From Lepidodermella squamata (lineage: Eukaryota; Gastrotricha): 64,000 nt of DNA. The notes beneath the pieces were generated by a model. It made no database searches and had not been told where the DNA came from. It saw only the letters and a list, made by a program, of their open reading frames with translations. Positions 62,055-64,000 of the stretch are shown here, one piece after another. Position 1 is the stretch's first letter, and every line of letters begins with the position of its first letter. Location: positions 2,852,001 through 2,916,000 of the forward strand of contig JBLDXI010000029.1 in assembly GCA_047495785.1 (NCBI GenBank). Direction: 5' to 3'. A program made the position numbers and the translations under genes.

Positions 62055-64000
62055 CTACGCTAGATTTCGAAGAATAGCTACGCATACTTCAAATGGCAGC
62101 TTAACGAAGATAATTGTGTCATCGCCCATGTTGGACTTCAAGCTGTACCATTCATTGAGGCCAACGACCTTTTTCTGTCCATAAATAGATCGACGGGCGT
62201 CATTAGGAACGATTCTGAAGCCCTCAGAGCAAGAATTGCGCAGATTATCGCGACAGAGTATGGTATCATTGATAGCCTTTGAGGATACAGTTTTTGCATA
62301 ATCGATATGGTGAGTTGATGGGATCATCAAATAGCCTTCAAAACGCGATGTAATGTCATTGCAAGTCTCATTCCATGAATCCTCTTCGCTTTCCAAATTG
62401 TTCACTGCTCGCTCGTCATTTCTTTCGACAGAAGAGATGTTCTGATCCTGGTAAGTTGATTGATTCAAAAGTTTCGAATTGGTAAGATTCAGCTGTAGCT
62501 CGAAGCATGTATCCAGTGGTAACTTTATGACAACTGGACGTTTCTCTGAGTCCCGTAACAAACTCTGCCTGAACCGAAACCAATCGGGGAAACTGACGAT
62601 TTTCCTTCTTCCAGTAAATCTCCCTCCGATACTTGAAATGAAAAGACCGCTGAGGCAGATATCCTGAAGAGAGTTAGGACAGGACACTTTGTCCGTTGAG
62701 TTCAGTGTCTCGAAAGCGAGGCGATGAGACGGCGGAATGATCAAGATTTGTCTTAAACGGGTGACGAAATCAAAACAAGTTAAATTGGGCAAATTCACTT
62801 GAACTAATGTGTCGTTGTAGTCAGAAAAATTTGAAGAATTGATTGCCAACGATGTATTTATCGGAAAAGTCTTAGATACTGCGTAATCCTCTTGAATTTT
62901 TCCTGTTGAATTCCGAATGTTGTAGTCAGAAAAATTAGAAAAATTGAAAGCCAAAGTTATATTAATCGGTAAGGTCTTAGATACTGTGTAATCCTTCTTA
63001 ACATTTGTCGTTAAATTCCGAATATTCAAAAGCACTGATGTGCTGTTGTAGTCAGAAAAATTCGAAGAATTGAGCACCATCAACGTAGAATTAACTGGAA
63101 AAGGTTTAGATGTTACGTAATCCTCCTTAATATTGTCTGTTAAATTCCCCGTCAAATTCCCATTGGAAACTTCCATGGACTCATTTCTAATGGGATAAGG
63201 GCGTGGGATGGTAACGTTGTGGATGTTACTTCTTGCATTCGTCGTATTTTTCTTTACTGTAGTTGACCAGTTCACGGATTTGGTTGTTACATCCAGTAAG
63301 GTTGGTTCAGTCGGAGAATAGGTCGCGTTAAGTGCCGAAGTTGAGACCTCTCGAATTTTTCTCGCACTCGTACTAGGGCTCGCTGTAGTCGATATTTGGG
63401 GGAACACGTCAATTTTAGTATCATTCGCGCCTTGGAAGCTTGAGGCAAACTCTGAAAAACCGACAGCACCGGCAACGCCGCCAACTCCGCCGAAAATAGC
63501 TGCTCCTATAGCTCCGAATATTGAGGCAAACGCAGAGCTAGCCCCGGCTGCTCCACCTCCGCCGCCGCCGCCGCCGCCGATACCCGGGGAGAGACCTGGA
63601 CTTAACATAGGGTTCATGGATGTTGAGTCAAAAGCTGGATCAACCGGCTCTGAAAATGGGTCTGGAAATTCTACGTCCATCCCTTCATTTGGCAGGGATC
63701 CAAAAGGATCGGAATTAGGGCTGAAGAATGAGCTGAAAGCTCCGACAGTCCCAGCTGCTCCTGCAGCCGAAGCCCCGCCGATACCAAGCCCAGTGATTTC
63801 CCCAATGGATAAGGATGAATTATCCGTGAAAACTGGAGTTGGCGCATTGAATACGTTCACTCCTTTCTTGAGAAGGCCGATATTGGAGGTAGGAATTTCC
63901 GGCACAACTGAGCTACTGAAATCAACAAGTCGGGCCGTATGATTTGCAATGGCAGTTGTAGAAACAGCTGAGGCGTTAAAATCATCAAGCTTGGCCGTTA
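62055..64000 (-). CDS. Repeat-rich glycoprotein with a duplicated C-terminal domain (5' end outside the window)
   Basis: The frame stays open to the window edge, so the N-terminus is missing; the GTG at 63905 is not the start. The order from the edge is as follows. A short repeat of TARLVDF/TAKLDDF type comes first. Then a hydrophobic Gly/Ala-rich region (GIGGGGGGGGGAAGA; IFGAIGAAIFGGVGGVAGAV) that could be a membrane-associated or structural segment. Then a Ser/Thr-rich linker. Then three copies of an Asn-glycosylation-rich repeat (DYxxSK, then SNFSDYN) at about 62810-63125. Last, two copies of a Cys-containing domain of about 100 residues at about 62795-62470 and 62375-62055, each with IP(P)S(T)H at its start, a W in the middle and KLP...C near the end. 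Family and function are unknown. Confidence 0.75.
   Translation of the reverse strand, partial: TAKLDDFNASAVSTTAIANHTARLVDFSSSVVPEIPTSNIGLLKKGVNVFNAPTPVFTDNSSLSIGEITGLGIGGASAAGAAGTVGAFSSFFSPNSDPFGSLPNEGMDVEFPDPFSEPVDPAFDSTSMNPMLSPGLSPGIGGGGGGGGGAAGASSAFASIFGAIGAAIFGGVGGVAGAVGFSEFASSFQGANDTKIDVFPQISTTASPSTSARKIREVSTSALNATYSPTEPTLLDVTTKSVNWSTTVKKNTTNARSNIHNVTIPRPYPIRNESMEVSNGNLTGNLTDNIKEDYVTSKPFPVNSTLMVLNSSNFSDYNSTSVLLNIRNLTTNVKKDYTVSKTLPINITLAFNFSNFSDYNIRNSTGKIQEDYAVSKTFPINTSLAINSSNFSDYNDTLVQVNLPNLTCFDFVTRLRQILIIPPSHRLAFETLNSTDKVSCPNSLQDICLSGLFISSIGGRFTGRRKIVSFPDWFRFRQSLLRDSEKRPVVIKLPLDTCFELQLNLTNSKLLNQSTYQDQNISSVERNDERAVNNLESEEDSWNETCNDITSRFEGYLMIPSTHHIDYAKTVSSKAINDTILCRDNLRNSCSEGFRIVPNDARRSIYGQKKVVGLNEWYSLKSNMGDDTIIFVKLPFEVCVAILRNLA
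62808..63125 (-). repeat. Three-copy internal repeat, about 115 bp per unit
   Basis: The DNA word GTAGTCAGAAAAATT recurs at about 62817, 62928 and 63045, and encodes the SNFSDYN end of each protein repeat. The copies are similar at both DNA and protein level, so the expansion is fairly recent. Confidence 0.8.

Noticed and set aside
63903-63905. Apparent start codon of the repeat-rich glycoprotein
   Set aside because: It is GTG, and the frame stays open with coding-like repeats to the window edge, so the true start lies outside.

Overview
The window looks like a gene-dense stretch of an invertebrate animal genome. It has many GT-AG introns of 50-60 nt, genes on both strands, signal-peptide proteins in tandem families, four Cys-loop receptor genes, a class C GPCR and a large C-type lectin gene. 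Some neighbouring same-strand genes are only 41-63 nt apart, with a 3' splice-site-like sequence in the gap, which suggests operons resolved by spliced-leader trans-splicing. That would fit a nematode-like animal or another trans-splicing lineage, but the sequence does not settle the phylum. TTAGGG tracts argue mildly against arthropods (TTAGG) and chromadorean nematodes (TTAGGC). Nothing looks bacterial.

Layout. 0-2.6 kb: non-coding, ending in degenerate TTAGGG repeats. 2.7-3.2 kb: V-ATPase subunit c (+). 3.6-8.9 kb: four tandem paralogues (-) of a small secreted family I do not recognise. 9.6-13.5 kb: two tandem nicotinic-type Cys-loop subunits (-). 13.5-17.5 kb: non-coding. 17.5-33.9 kb: one long coiled-coil gene (+), probably of the centrosomin/CDK5RAP2/myomegalin family. 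Its introns carry an intron-containing tRNA-Asn gene (-), three families of fold-back transposable elements and a local duplication. 33.9-36.3 kb: two more palindromic elements. 36.3-40.0 kb: secreted EGF/PAN-domain protein (-). 41.2-47.5 kb: secreted protein with six C-type lectin domains (-). 47.9-49.3 kb: multi-pass membrane protein (-). 50.9-52.5 kb: TBC Rab-GAP (+). 52.7-54.3 kb: single-pass membrane protein (+). 54.5-59.9 kb: two intronless divergent Cys-loop receptors (+) flanking a GABA-B-like class C GPCR (-). 60.0-61.5 kb: secreted protein of unknown type (+). 62.1 kb to the window end: repeat-rich glycoprotein (-), incomplete.

How the genes relate. Receptor genes recur: two nAChR-type subunits are probably one transcription unit, and two intronless Cys-loop receptors surround a metabotropic GABA-B-like receptor. 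The lectin and EGF/PAN genes encode extracellular proteins. The most novel coding feature is the four-gene secreted family sharing a core of CP, LP, FC and QPLTFFLW. The most novel non-coding feature is a set of fold-back elements whose arms are built from short repeated words; three of the families have 8-9 bp target-site duplications.
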